From: Cepaea nemoralis
Lineage: Eukaryota; Mollusca; Gastropoda; Stylommatophora; Helicidae
Direction of reading: 5' to 3'
NCBI GenBank assembly: GCA_014155875.1
Contig: JACEFZ010022420.1
Coordinates: forward strand, 117,501-181,500
DNA: 64,000 nucleotides
In this document: positions 10,159-20,828 of the stretch, piece by piece
Numbering within the stretch: the stretch's first letter is position 1
Layout: each line of letters begins with the position of its first letter
The notes under the pieces: model-generated
What the model was told of the DNA's origin: nothing
What the model saw: the letters and a program-made list of their open reading frames with translations, nothing else
The model's database searches: none
Made by a program: the position numbers and the translations under genes

Positions 10159-10519
10159 CAGTGTTTCCCAACCTTTTTTGTGCCATGCCCCACTTAAGCC
10201 TTTCTAAAATTCATATTGCCCCCCTCCCCCGCCCCACGCATATAATGGAGAACTGAAATTCAAGTACAAAATAATTTTAATGAAAGATTTTTCTATATTA
10301 TTTTAATTATTAGCAATTATTTATTATTTAAATTTAGTGAGATCCTTGCGCTTGATGCTTGCTGCAAAGAGATCTTATGTCAGGTTCCAATTTAGTTAAC
10401 TTCAGTCTCAAGTCTCCCCGTTTTGTTATATTCAGCCGATTTCTTCCATTTTCGAATTGCCCCCCATAACAGTCAAATTGCCCCCCTGTGGGGCGTGGGC
10501 CCCACGTTGGGAAACACTG
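10159..10519. mobile_element. hAT-type MITE with 8-bp target-site duplication
   Basis: A 361-bp element with perfect 14-bp terminal inverted repeats (cagtgtttcccaac at the left, its complement at the right). It is flanked by identical 8-bp duplications 'gtatagct' at 10151-10158 and 10520-10527. The 8-bp duplication and CAGTG-type ends are diagnostic of the hAT superfamily. There is no transposase ORF, so it is non-autonomous. Confidence 0.95.
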
Positions 10520-10529
10520 GTATAGCTAA

Positions 10530-11295
10530 ACATTTGTAAAGGGCTGCATACAGCAAAATGCTTCTCATTTGGCACAGTTTAACTGTGGCGAAACTGAAAT
10601 TACACTGAGCAAAGAAAACAGAAAGCTTTTACGGTTAGCTTGACAAGGCATTATCAAAAAGCATTCGGTGGATGCTATAGTTAAGCAGCGTTCATCAGCA
10701 AATAGAAACATACATTGCCATAACTATATCTGAACATAATGATGAGTTAACATGTTATTAAAATATGTATTGAAAAGTAAGGAAACTATAAAATAAAATA
10801 TCCATTTCATGTTGAACTCCAACACAAATTAATAATATTTATCTGTGTTTGTCTTTGTTTTTCAGCTGTGTTGAGGATACACATTGACAAAGTTGGAGGT
10901 ATCTGCCTTGTTTCATAACTTGGAGAATACAGGACAGGAAATGTTATCCCCGTCAACGGGTGCTTGTTTTATTCTGCTGTGAGCTGGACACTGTATATGG
11001 ATTGACTTAAAGACAGACTTAAATGTTGCCATAGATGATTCCATTATTTCGGTGATTTAATGTAAATATTAACTTAATTGGTTATGTATGCTGGCCTGTC
11101 TTTTACAGTTATTTGTTTAATTGATCCAGAGCCAAACAAAAACTAAGTTTGGACCAAACACAGTGCGCAATCAAATGAACAAGTGTTATAATGTAAATTT
11201 CCGTTCGCTGAGCATTGAAATTGTGGACAATATCATGAAACAAAACAAATAACATGATGACCCTAGTATGGCAATATATTGTCTTTCTGTCCAAA
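10530..11295. other. A-T-rich unique sequence
   Basis: No ORF above about 60 codons, no repeat match elsewhere in the window and no RNA gene seen. Confidence 0.5.
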
Positions 11296-11299
11296 TGGG

Positions 11300-11495
11300 A
11301 AATATCAGTTGGTGATATACAAGATTGATAACACCATTCTGTTTGGAGTGCAAAGAATTATTCCAGCAGATGACAGCCATTCGCTGTATATTGCTTCACG
11401 AAGGACTGTGGAGCACATTTTTTTATGAAATCATGTACTTCATTTTTCAAATTTGTTCTACACACAAAGTGTAGTGAGCCTTTACAAACACCCTG
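11300..11495 (+). mobile_element. Right half of a TA-flanked MITE
   Basis: Matches the right part of the complete element at 26896-27380: 'tttggagtgcaaagaatta', 'gactgtggagcacattttt' and the end 'aaagtgtagtgag'. The left end was not found, so this copy is truncated. Confidence 0.7.
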
Positions 11496-11539
11496 TATTA
11501 TCCTTGGCACTGAATCAGTTAATTATGGGATAAAGGTAA

Positions 11540-11756
11540 GATCATCATCATCATCATGTAGCATGACATTTGCCAAAGCCCGCTCTCATCACTGTCCACT
11601 GGAAGGACTCTTGATCTTCTGTCAGTTCCCCTGCTTCATGTATGTCCATGCTTTCTTGTCCTGTCTCCACCTTCATGTTGGTCAGTCCTGGACTCTTCTT
11701 CCAGGAACCATGCCTTCCATTACAGTTCCTTCTGAGGCAGGACAGCCAGCATAATG
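11540..11756 (+). repeat. Dispersed repeat G, copy 2
   Basis: Begins with a CAT tract, continues 'gctctcatcactgtcc' and ends near 'cttccaggaaccatgcc', a string found almost unchanged at about 55425. Related to 54955-55450. Confidence 0.5.
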
Positions 11757-11764
11757 TTACCTAA

Positions 11765-12315
11765 CAGTGGATGGCATCTCACTGTGGAGTTCCCGGAAAT
11801 GAAGCAGGCAGCCAACGTAAGGTCACCATATAGTGGTTACCATCTCACTGTGGAGTTCCAGGAAACGAGAGAGCTGATCAACTAGCTAAGGAAGGAGCAA
11901 TAGAAGAACAACCTGATGTACCTGTTATATACCAATGAAAGAAAAGAATGATCAAATCAGTCAGAAAGCTGCCAACACCAGCTCAAGACAATTACCACTT
12001 TATGGACAGACCAGAACAAATAATTATTCTGCGCCTCAGAACAGGACACAATAAATTATGCAATAATATGTATAAAAAATTGAAGATTAGAGAATCAGCT
12101 ATGTGTACATGTCGTTTAGTGCCGCAGACAGCAGATCACATACTCCAAGACTGCCCGAAATACGACATATCTGGGCAAACCTTCTGGCCTAGAGAAACAG
12201 ATAAAAACTATAGACTACTGAATTAACTAACAAAGACAGTGAAGTTCATACAAGAGACAAAATTGCAGATATAGACACATTTTAAGTGAACGAAAAAAGG
12301 AGAAGAATGACTGTT
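11765..12315 (+). pseudogene. I-group LINE 3' fragment: RNase H end plus Cys/His motif
   Basis: Contains the RNase H end motif twice ('WMASHCGVPGNEA' and 'PSHCGVPGNERADQLAKEGA') about 80 bp apart. An ORF at 11948-12226 follows with 'ILRLRTGHNKL' and the Cys/His motif 'DHILQDCPKYD'. The order matches the C-terminus of the 925-codon ORF at 20785-23562. The terminal 'ttgcagatatagacacattt' resembles a second 3' end at 24965-25020. Confidence 0.8.
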
Positions 12316-12393
12316 CTTTCAAAACCCCAGTGACATTCATTCTGGCCAAAGTATTTCAGTTAATGAGACACAACGCTGTTTGTGAGTCAGTTT

Positions 12394-12772
12394 AGTTTAG
12401 TCGATGGATCAACATCACGGCACACGGGTGCAACCCATAAGTGCTCCGTTCTCCTCCTAACTCAAACCTGAGTCTGAAGAAACTCAGCTCGGTGCACGAA
12501 CTCCGTAGCACCGGCAAGGATCCTGAAATACTTTGGGTAGATTTTTAACTTGAAATTTTGCCCGGGCAGCACCGTTAGGCTACTCTTTATCGATTTCCAA
12601 CTACCAAGGGATTTTTTTTCGTGCGCAACAATACACATGGGCGTCCGACACTACCCAGAGACCAGGGGAAATTTTATTACTGGAAGTCCATGAGAAAAAA
12701 TCCCGGTCATCATCAGGGCTTGAACCCAAGACCTCCAGCACTCGAGGCAGACACCATACCTCGAGACCACGC
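12394..12772 (-). mobile_element. SINE family D (minus) with 16-bp target-site duplication
   Basis: Full-length reverse copy of the element at 7961-8312. It is flanked by 'gtttgtgagtcagttt' at 12378-12393 and 12773-12788. The B-box and the 'cctcgag' inverted motif of the head are intact (plus strand: ctcgaggcagacaccatacc). Confidence 0.95.
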
Positions 12773-12789
12773 GTTTGTGAGTCAGTTTT

Positions 12790-13635
12790 CTTTGATGTTC
12801 AGATCTGATAGAATGTCAGTAGTTTTCTTTGTCTTGATCCATGGAATGCTATACATTTTTGTGTATCACATCAGTTCAAAAGTCTTGATTTTCTATGTAG
12901 AGATTGTCTCTGATTCACACCTACATGTTGCCACAGGATAGTTGCGTGTTCTCAACATATTTTACTTGTTTCCTGATGTTGTGCCATAGACTCTTTATGT
13001 TGTTTAACGTTTGCATTACTATGACCACTCTCCTTCTGTGTTTTGAACACTCCCGATTGTTGTTAAGTATGGAGCCAGGGTTTTCAAAGCTTGTGATATA
13101 TTTTCATTTTCTTCATGATTGATTGTAATAAATAAGATAATTACTTCAGTGTCTTTTGTTTTCTGCTGTGTAGCTCCTTTGTAGATCATAAGAATGAATG
13201 AACAAACATGAGAAGTAGAATCGGTCAGCTTTACAAGAACATGATTGTAAGTGACAAAATAGACATTGCAGCCAAAGCCTTTGTCAGCATACAAACCACA
13301 AACACACACTGATACAACTACATGAAACACACTACATCAAAATATATATAAAAGTGACCCATCAGTGTCCTTGTTATGGAGTTTACACGTGTTTAGCTCA
13401 AGCCCTCATGTTTCGGTGTGTGATAGATCATAGGCCAGTATGGCATATTGCAAAATTGCACATGAGAGATACATGGCCAGCTTTGTGCTGGCCACCTTTG
13501 CTCTGGGATCTGTTTTATGAAGATCTTCAGTTGAAAATTAGCATATTATTGACAGCTGTTTACGAAAGCTAAATGACTGTTCATAACATGCCATAATCAC
13601 CTTTTGCCCTGCCAGATAACGTAGGCGTGCATGTA
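12790..13635. other. No gene recognised
   Basis: A-T-rich sequence with only short ORFs (up to 103 codons, no recognisable domain). No repeat match within the window. Confidence 0.5.
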
Positions 13636-13639
13636 TCTG

Positions 13640-14215
13640 TACAGACCTCATCCCTTAATGTTCAGTATCAGATTTATTGATAATACTTCTCCCCGCTGCC
13701 GTCTTATGCTATGCAGCGGAATTTGTTTTCATTCTGCCCCTGCCTCTTTTACCGTGGATCTTTCCAGTTGTCACAATATTTTTTGGTGCGTCTCTTCTCA
13801 TGACATGACCAAGGAACGTTGTTTGTATCTTTCTTGTTGTTTATAATGTTCAACTGTCATTAGTGTTTTTCAGGACATAGTTGTTAGTTACTCTGGCAGT
13901 TGAAGGAATTCACAACATATATCTCAGAAACCACCACTTCGTTGCCTCCAATCTCTTAATTTTTTTATTAACATTCCAAGATTCACTGCCATACAACAGG
14001 ATAAGTTCTATACATAATTTCAGTACTTTTTTCTGACATTGAATGAATTTCAAAATTCATGACTTATAATGAAAATGACTTATAAGATATTTTTCATCTT
14101 GTGGAAACACAGATTTTTCTTGGCCTGTTCTGCTCTTAATCTCTGTTATGAACGCCCCTAGATATTTGAATGAATGACATTTGTAAGCCTGCATTTTATT
14201 AAATTGTATGTTAAG
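13640..14215 (-). pseudogene. RTE-like LINE C-terminal fragment
   Basis: Minus-strand reading gives 'HSFKYLGAFITEIKSRTGQ' (about 14105-14175), 'LIELILLYGSESWNV' and 'CDNWK' motifs in broken frames, paralleling the fragment at 17916-18640. Dead copy. Confidence 0.7.
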
Positions 14216-14221
14216 AAAGTT

Positions 14222-14450
14222 AATTGCATATCCTTTACAGGACATCACAGTCAGCCCCAGAATTTTTTTGGCTAATTGTGATTTCTTGGCAAGTTTACAT
14301 TAAGTAGTTTGCCATTGCTTTCTGAATGACCATAACTCATACCACTGTATGAAAATACAGCGCTAGGCGGTCTGCTGCCAAATCGCCTGCAGCTGTGTTT
14401 TGAACGCGGTATGCAGGATTACAAATGGCATTCGTAACCCCTTTGACACA
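14222..14450 (-). mobile_element. SINE family A (minus copy)
   Basis: Plus strand shows 'agtttgccattgctttctga' (shared 3' domain) followed by the family A head, including 'ctgctgccaaatcg' and 'gtgttttgaacgcgg'. Closest relative is the copy at 62910-63155. Confidence 0.75.
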
Positions 14451-14489
14451 GAGCTGGCTCTGTTGTATGTAGTAGTACATTTTGCAATA

Positions 14490-15320
14490 GAAGGGATCAT
14501 GTTTAACCAAGGTTATATTTGCCCTTGTGTTACCAGGGCTCATAAGGGAAGCAAAGAATAGTAAGACTAACCTACCATGCATGCCATAAGAGGCGACTAA
14601 GGAGGGTTGGCATGAGACTTGCTAGCTCATCCCATAGAAAACTCTAGCTGCAAAATCCAACCAATTATGAACAAGTCTTCAAAGGGCTTAGTGTGAGGTG
14701 ATACTAAGATAGTGTGTGTTGCCGGGGCCCATAAGGGAAGCAAAGAATAGCAACACTGTAGCCTACCACGCATGTCGTAAGAGGCGACTAAGGAGGCTTG
14801 ATGGTTCCGTCGCCCTGCTACTGAGTGAGTGCGTGGCGCGACACTGTGAGCTGTGAGTTTCGTGTGAAGTGCTTTTGAATCTGCCCAAGTTTGTTTTTTT
14901 TTGGAACGTGACTGCATGTTCGGAGCGATGGCAGGTGGCTATGTCCCAGAGTTGACCGGTTTTTGTCTTATGCAGAAATGTGTGGCTGCTGGGCTTCTGG
15001 TTGACTGCCACTGCCGTCGGTGATGAACTGTATTTTCGTGGACACTGTGGGTGAACATCTAGGAAACATCCAGATAGGAAAATGACTGCCGATTCCATCA
15101 GAGATGAATTGGGTGTTTCGTGGGGGACTGGTGTGTTGACATTCTGGCGGCGGCATTATGCACAGTGTATCTGTGCAGGCTGTTGTTTGTCGAGACTCCT
15201 GTCTTTTCCACTTTTCACATTGGGCAGTGGGGAGCGTTTTGTGTGATATTCACTGCACAGGAACGGAGCATAATGGGGACGACCCGTTGCTGTGAAGTTG
15301 GAACTGCGACTAACTAACTA
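14490..15320 (+). repeat. Composite dispersed repeat H/F ending in (actaa)n
   Basis: Two tandem copies of unit H ('cataagggaagcaaagaata' and 'gtaagaggcgactaaggagg') at about 14528-14610 and 14725-14800. They are followed by unit F ('gtgcgtggcgcgacactgtg' to 'gactaactaactaactaac'). Parts of F recur at 18680-18830 and 38700-39290, and an H-like edge at 49440-49480. The tail type suggests a retroposed element. Confidence 0.6.
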
Positions 15321-15330
15321 ACTAACTAAG

Positions 15331-15710
15331 ATAGCACTCTACAACGAGTCTACAAAGGGCTTAGTGTGAAGTGATACTAAGAAAGCACTCTACAACAAGT
15401 CTTCAAAGGGCTTAATTTGAGGTGATACTGAGAAAGCACTCTACAACAGGTCTGCAAAGGGCTTAGTGTGAGGTGATACTGAGAAAGCACTCTACAACAA
15501 GTCTACAAAGGGCTTAGTGTGAGGTGATACTAAGATAGCACTCTACAACAAGTCTACAAGGGGCTTAGCGTGAGGTGATACTAAGACAGCACTCTACAAC
15601 AAGTCTACAAGGGGCTTAGTGTGAGGTGATACTAAGACAGCACTCTACAACAAATCTACAAAGTGCTTAGTGTGAGGTGATACTGAGAAAGCACTCTACA
15701 ACACCATCTT
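15331..15710 (+). repeat. 51-bp minisatellite, about 7 copies, fused to a LINE
   Basis: The unit contains 'aagggcttagtgtgaggtg' and 'gcactctacaaca'. The array ends within 'aaagcactctacaacaccat', which reads straight into LINE coding sequence (KALYN then TIFLPTLSYQCQAW). The last bases of the unit therefore appear to come from the LINE itself. A single diverged unit also occurs at 14665-14712. Confidence 0.9.
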
Positions 15711-16115
15711 CCTACCAACTCTAAGCTACCAATGCCAAGCCTAGACAATGACAGAAAGAGAAAAGAAAAATCACAACAATGGAAATGAGATTCCTGAGAA
15801 GAATACTTAATGTTTCAATAAGAGAGAAAATCATAAATAATGAAATCAGGGGTTATAGTAGCGCTAGATTTCATTAGAAAACAGCAAGTTAACTGGTTCG
15901 GTCATATAACAAGGCTAGTAACTAACAGTACACCGCAACAAGAAATGATGTTCATACCAAATGGAACCAAACTGAAAGACCGACAATGGATGGAGGGAAT
16001 AACAGAGTACATGGGAATCTCGATATATGAAACCCATAAATGGACACTCCCGCTGTTTATGCTTCACCTCGACACCTCAAGGTACAAGAGGAACAAGATG
16101 AGATGAGATGTTGGC
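15711..16115 (+). pseudogene. LINE 3'-terminal fragment
   Basis: Reads 'TIFLPTLSYQCQAWTMTERE', 'MRFLRRILNVSIREKI' and 'QQVNWFGHITRLVTN' in changing frames and ends in the tail 'aagatgagatgagatg'. The same 3' end, with the same tail, is at 37926-38155. Confidence 0.85.
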
Positions 16116-16384
16116 AGTGCACACACTAGTCAACTGTCAACGGTTACTTCTGGTGAAAATGTTGTAGTTTTAATTGCTGTTAATATTATGTCAGTTGTGT
16201 CATGGTTTGACACTAGCATGTTAACTATACTACCTGCTTTCTATTACCACCAAAATATTCAGCAGCACTCACCAAACTCGACACCCCACTTTGTGGCAAC
16301 GGCTTCTGGCAGAGGAGCATAATTGGCAAGGTAAAAGCCTTACCCTAGTGCAAGGAAATGCATCCTAAAGACTAAATATCATAG
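16116..16384. other. Weakly periodic A-T-rich sequence
   Basis: No ORF or named repeat. Phrases such as 'ttttgacac' and 'gttaacta' recur loosely here and at 16660-16830, perhaps an old decayed array. Confidence 0.35.
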
Positions 16385-16625
16385 CAGGGGAGACCAGGGC
16401 CTAAGCCTTGGTTAGCAACTAGTCTAGGATCGAAGCTCTGACAGGCAGACAATTGGGGCATTGCTTTGCTGATCTGGCAGCTTCTGCAGCTTGTCGTGTT
16501 CCAAATGTATTGGTGTTACCTTTCTTCTGGAGTAAAGTAGGCAGGCCGAGAGTGAGATCAAGCAGCATGGGCAACACATGGTATCTAAATTCAGCCCAGG
16601 CTTTGTGCTATGGAGACGTATAACT
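16385..16625 (-). repeat. Interspersed repeat R1, copy 2 (shortened)
   Basis: Reverse complement of the left half of R1. Plus strand has 'cattgctttgctgatct' and 'gagatcaagcagcatggg'. Confidence 0.75.
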
Positions 16626-16829
16626 CCATTTTACAAACTATCATAAAGTATTATATTATATTATATACATCATGTCGGCTGTGCTATATTTTGACACCTC
16701 ACTAATGCTAGCTACTTGACACTGTAGGCAGTTACTTTTGTTGTAAAGTGTTATGTTCTCAGTACTGTTTACACACTACTAGCTACCAGGTGTGTTCTGT
16801 TTTAACCCCTCACACTGTTGTCAGCAGGT

Positions 16830-17105
16830 CAGCATGGTCGAATGGGTAATAACACGTGTTCTTAAACATCCGTTGTGCTGATGTGAGGTAAGCGGTTCAA
16901 CCCCTACACCGGACAGCTGGACTAAAATGATGACCTGTCGTCCTTGACTTGGGGACGTAAATTACAAGTACCTCTGAAGTCAGAGTGGGTTTTCCTGATG
17001 GTGAGGGACACTGTTAATAGGGATAGCTAATCCACATACAAAATTCAGTCCATCACTGCTATAAATAGCGTGTATGGACTACACTTGAGTTCAAAGTGAG
17101 TGGGG
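16830..17105 (+). mobile_element. SINE family C (tRNA-Leu-like)
   Basis: Head 'gcatggtcgaatgggtaata' (A-box) and 'gcggttcaacccctac' (B-box). Body 'gtaaattacaagtacctctg' and end 'tgagttcaaagtgagt'. Confidence 0.9.
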
Positions 17106-17254
17106 GAAAAAAAACTGTTGTCAAAAACATTTATTGACTACTGTTTGTCCTAGGGAAAGAGAATATTTCAGCCTCTTGACCTTACTATTACTACACAGTG
17201 TGTGGGTTATGTTTTTAAGAGTTACCTCCATTAGATAAAAACGGTTATCCTACC

Positions 17255-17500
17255 AGTTGATGGTAATTTCCCTGACCACACACTCATCTTTATTTTCTCA
17301 TAGCCTTGTACATGAGATTGATAATATATATTTGGTTCGATTCTATCATTACCCCTAACCCTTTCAACCTCAAGGAGAAGTTATATTAGGGTCCATCACC
17401 GGCTCAGATTGATAATCCTGTGACTGAGTCGGCCGCAAATGGCAGATACCCTTGGTTTCAACCTCACAAGCTTATTAATTTGTCGGTGATTGTTGTCCAT
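17255..17500 (+). repeat. Dispersed repeat I, copy 1
   Basis: Contains 'gagaagttatattagggtcc' and 'ctcagattgataatcc', which recur in reverse orientation at 37085-37265. Unclassified. Confidence 0.5.
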
Positions 17501-17524
17501 AGGGGGGTAATGATGTTTTACAAT

Positions 17525-17915
17525 TGATAATATTGTTACTTCCCGATCATGTGGTTGCTAAGCAACATAATATAGTTTTTCTCTTTCATGTTGTTTATGC
17601 ACAATAAAGTATAGTTACTTCACTTTCTTGTAGTTGATAAGCAACAACAAAAAAAGTATAGTTACGTCCCTTTTGGTTTGTTGATAAGGAAATGTAGTTA
17701 CTCTCCTTTCATGTGGTTGATAAGCAAGAAAACGAAGTTACTTCCCTTTAATGTGGTTGATTAGCAAGAAAGTATAATTACTCCCCATTGTGTGGTTGCT
17801 AAGCAAGAAAGTATATTTACTCCCCATTCATGTGGTTACTTCCCTTTCATGTGATTGATAAACAAGAAAGTATGGTTACTCCCCTTTCTTGTGGTTGATA
17901 AGCAAGAAAATGATA
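17525..17915 (+). repeat. About 40-bp minisatellite abutting a LINE
   Basis: About nine imperfect units around 'tgtggttgataagcaagaaa' and 'gttacttccctttcatg'. The last unit runs directly into the LINE fragment at 17916. Confidence 0.85.
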
Positions 17916-18640
17916 GGTACAGTAGTTGTAGAAAGTGAAAAAATTGGCCTTGGTTTGAATAATAGAAAGACAGAAGTCATGGTGATATCAAAGAAACAGA
18001 TTGTGCCTAAATGTGCAGTAAAAGTAAGGGACGTTATTTTGGGGCAAGTGCAGAAATTTAGATGTCTAGGCACATGGATAACATCAGATGGAAGATGCAT
18101 CATAGAGATAAAGAGCAGAACAGGACAAGCAAAAACTGCATTCTATCAAATGAAGAATGTTTTGTGCAATATGTCACTGTCCTTAAAAGTTAGAAAGAGA
18201 GTTCTTTCATGTTACATGGAACCAATTTTAATATACAGCTGCGAATCCTGGGCAATAGTAAATAGGCAAAAAGAAATCTCTGGAAGCCTTGGGGATGTGG
18301 TTTTATAGAAGAATGCTGAAAATTAATTAGACATCCAAAATGAACAATCTGGACATTCTGAGTCGTTAAGTCGCAAAGACAACTTATCACAAACATCAGA
18401 AAGTGGCAGTCATTGTTTTTTTGGCCACGTTATGAGAAGACAAAAACTGGAACATGTCGTGACAACTGGAAAGATTTGCGGAAAAAGAGATAGAGGAAGA
18501 CAGCGTGTGAAGATTCTTGACCGTAGTATATCATGAAATGGAAGGAAGTTGACACACGGATTGATCCATGCTGTCGGAGATCGCAATTTGTGGAGAGGCA
18601 TAATTGCCCATGACCGCACTGGATGATGATGAAGCAAAAA
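17916..18640 (+). pseudogene. RTE-like LINE C-terminal fragment
   Basis: First 390 bp open: 'LGLNNRKTEVMVISKKQ', 'FRCLGTWITSDGRCIIEIKS', 'AKTAFYQMKNVLCNMSLSLK', 'RVLSCYMEPILIYSCESW'. It then decays through frameshifts ('VTTGKICGKRDRGRQR', 'AVGDRNLWRGIIAHDRTG'). The YADD-type catalytic motif would lie further upstream, where the minisatellite now sits. Confidence 0.85.
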
Positions 18641-18679
18641 CATACTTTTTCTATACTTGTTATTTAGTTGTAGCTAATA

Positions 18680-18830
18680 GCTGTTGGCTTGTCGAGACTC
18701 CTGTCTATTCCATTGTTCATTTTGGGCAGTGTGGAGCATTTTGTGTGATATTCACTGGCAGGGGAATGGAGCATAATGGGGACAGCCCGTTGCTGTAAAG
18801 TTGGGACCACGACTAATGACTAATAGAGTA
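18680..18830 (+). repeat. 3' end of repeat F
   Basis: Matches 15180-15310: 'gtcgagactcctgtct', 'gagcataatggggac', 'ccgttgctgt', ending in 'gactaatgactaat'. Confidence 0.7.
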
Positions 18831-18984
18831 TATTCTTTTAGTTGTTGCCAATATTATATTTTTAATAGTACATTTTTTTGTGGTTGTTGCTAATAGTCTA
18901 TGGTTGTGTTTGCTGTAGAATTGCAGATAATAGTATATTTGTATTTTGAATGTAGATAATAGTGTAGTTTTGTATATTGTACCC

Positions 18985-19359
18985 CCTCTGCTGTGTGTCC
19001 ACCGTGACGAGGTAGAGGGGCTTGCGCGTCCCAATGACCCCAAGAGCTATGCCGACTGTAGCACAGCTACATGTCGGACAGGTCAAGGGAGAGGGACCAG
19101 ACGAAGAGACACACAAACCTGCTGCTTTGTAGGTAGACTGGGGACAGTCAAAGGCTAGGGAAAGCACCCCGAATAAATGCTTGTCGAAATCGGACGTACT
19201 GAGCCACAGGCTTGACAAAGCAGTGCAACGTAAAACCTGCTGCCTTGTAGGTAGACTGGGGACAGTCAAAGGCTAGGGAAAGCATCCCGAAAAAATGCTT
19301 GTCGAAATCGGATGTACTGAGCCACAGGCTTGACAAAGCAGTGCAACGTAACTTAATTC
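18985..19359 (+). other. LINE 5' untranslated region with two 118-bp direct repeats
   Basis: Leads directly into the endonuclease ORF. Positions 19115-19232 and 19233-19350 are near-identical 118-bp units ('aaacctgctgc' to 'agtgcaacgtaa'). Repeated 5' monomers act as promoters in some LINEs, so this may be the element's promoter (inference). 'ccccaagagctatgccg' and 'gtcggacaggtcaaggg' resemble the complement of 45050-45120 upstream of another LINE. Confidence 0.65.
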
Positions 19360-20037
19360 ATGATGTCACAAATCAAAATTAATCGTTATGGTGCTAATCC
19401 CGCGAAGTCCCATCAGGTGGTGATAGTGCCGGGCCCCCTGCCTCGAGGGGGTCCACCCATGACTACTGGTGGTCACCTTCCCCTGTGCTGTGGAGTCAGG
19501 GCACAGAGGAGTAGGTTAAGAGCTATTGACCAAATACCCCGGACACTCAACATACTACAGTGGAATACCGAAGGAGTTTACAACAAGAAAGTCTCCCTAA
19601 CACAGCGTCTTCATAAAGATAGAATAGATGTGGCATGCATTCAAGAGACACACCACAACTCCAATCGCAAATTCTCAGTCAGAGGATATCAGGCCACACG
19701 TTTCGACCGCGAAGGACACAAAGGAGGAGTTCTAATACTTACACGAAATACAATACCTTGCAGCGAAGTATCTGTGATCTCTGACAACCAAACGGAAATT
19801 ATAGGTGTTGATATAATGATAAAGGATGTGAGAATAAGAATCTACAATCCGTATAGCCCAGCAGATAAGGACCTTACACTCTCAAACATGAAAATAACTG
19901 ACACAAACTGCATTATTGTCGGAGACTTTAATAGCCTTTCAGAAATATGGGAATACCCAGATACTGACAAAAGAGGAGATGAATTGGAGGACTGGGAAAT
20001 AGACTCAAATCTCCATCTACTCAACAAAGCGGATGAC
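19360..20037 (+). pseudogene. LINE endonuclease (EEP) N-terminal part, interrupted
   Basis: The ORF opens at 19360 and carries apurinic-type endonuclease motifs: 'LNILQWNTEGVYNKK', 'RIDVACIQETHHNS', 'GGVLILTRNTIPC', 'IYNPYSPADKDL' and 'CIIVGDFNSLSEIWEYPDTD'. These cut the target DNA to prime reverse transcription. Homology stops abruptly at 20038, where a copied reverse transcriptase segment starts. The C-terminal endonuclease motif reappears at about 20490. The two halves can no longer form one protein, so this copy is defective. Confidence 0.9.
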
Positions 20038-20447
20038 ACTAGTGAAAGCCGTGAACAATGAAGGACTTAGAAATAAACAAATAACAATTAAACAAGGAAA
20101 TGCCTTGCTTACAGGAAAAAAGGCAGCAAATTCACTAATGGAACACTATGCAAATGCAAACCACATTGATATTACAACAGAACAGAAGAAAGCAATCAAA
20201 GACAAACAGATACATCATAGAAATACAGAGGCAGCAGCAGAATATATGATGGCAAATCTAACAATGGAAGAAATGGAACAGGCAATGAATACCCTAAAAA
20301 AGAAGAAATCACCAGGAAAGGATGGAATCACAAATGAAATGCTAATAGGACTAGGCACCAAGGCAAAGAAGAAACTACTAGCAGTCCTAAATTACAGCTG
20401 GAAGAGAGGAATAGTCCCACAGGCATGGAAGGAAGCTATACTAATAC
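20038..20447 (+). repeat. 410-bp copied RT segment inside the endonuclease
   Basis: Positions 20038-20447 match 20955-21364 at a constant offset of 917 bp with only a handful of substitutions (for example ggactt/ggacct and caaattc/caaatgc). It encodes 'KQITIKQGNALLTGKKAANS' to 'GIVPQAWKEAILI' and breaks off inside the codons for 'PVP'. It replaces the middle of the endonuclease domain. Confidence 0.95.
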
Positions 20448-20454
20448 GAGTGAG

Positions 20455-20828
20455 ACATCCTGCACAAAATCGATCGCCATGTGCCGGACCAATTAGCAGG
20501 TAGTGACCACAGACCAATCAAGCTTGTAATGAATATGGAGTATGTTCCACAGGAGCAAAAGCCTTTGCCCCGCTGGAATTACAAACGAGCAGATTGGGAC
20601 AGATTTGCCATAATAACAGTCAAATATTGTGAAAACATAAATACACGATATGGCAACATGAAGCAAATGGTGGAAAGTCTAAACAGAGCGATAATACAGG
20701 CAGCCACTGAGTCTATTCCAAGAGGAGCGAGGAAAAATTACAAACCATACTGGACTGAAGAACTACAAAGTTTGGAGGACAAAGTTGAAGATGCCAGGAA
20801 GACAGCAAGAGAGAGAACAAACAACTGA
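20455..20828 (+). pseudogene. LINE endonuclease C-terminal end and linker
   Basis: 'DILHKIDRHVPDQLAGSDHR' carries the SDHRPI motif that closes EEP endonuclease domains. It is followed by the linker 'PRWNYKRADWDRFA' and 'PRGARKNYKPYWTEELQSLE'. The ORF stops at 20828 and overlaps the RT ORF in another frame, so a frameshift separates linker from RT. Confidence 0.85.

Noticed and set aside
15331..15710. CRISPR-like regular repeat
   Set aside because: The whole 51-bp unit is repeated, so there are no unique spacers; it is a minisatellite.
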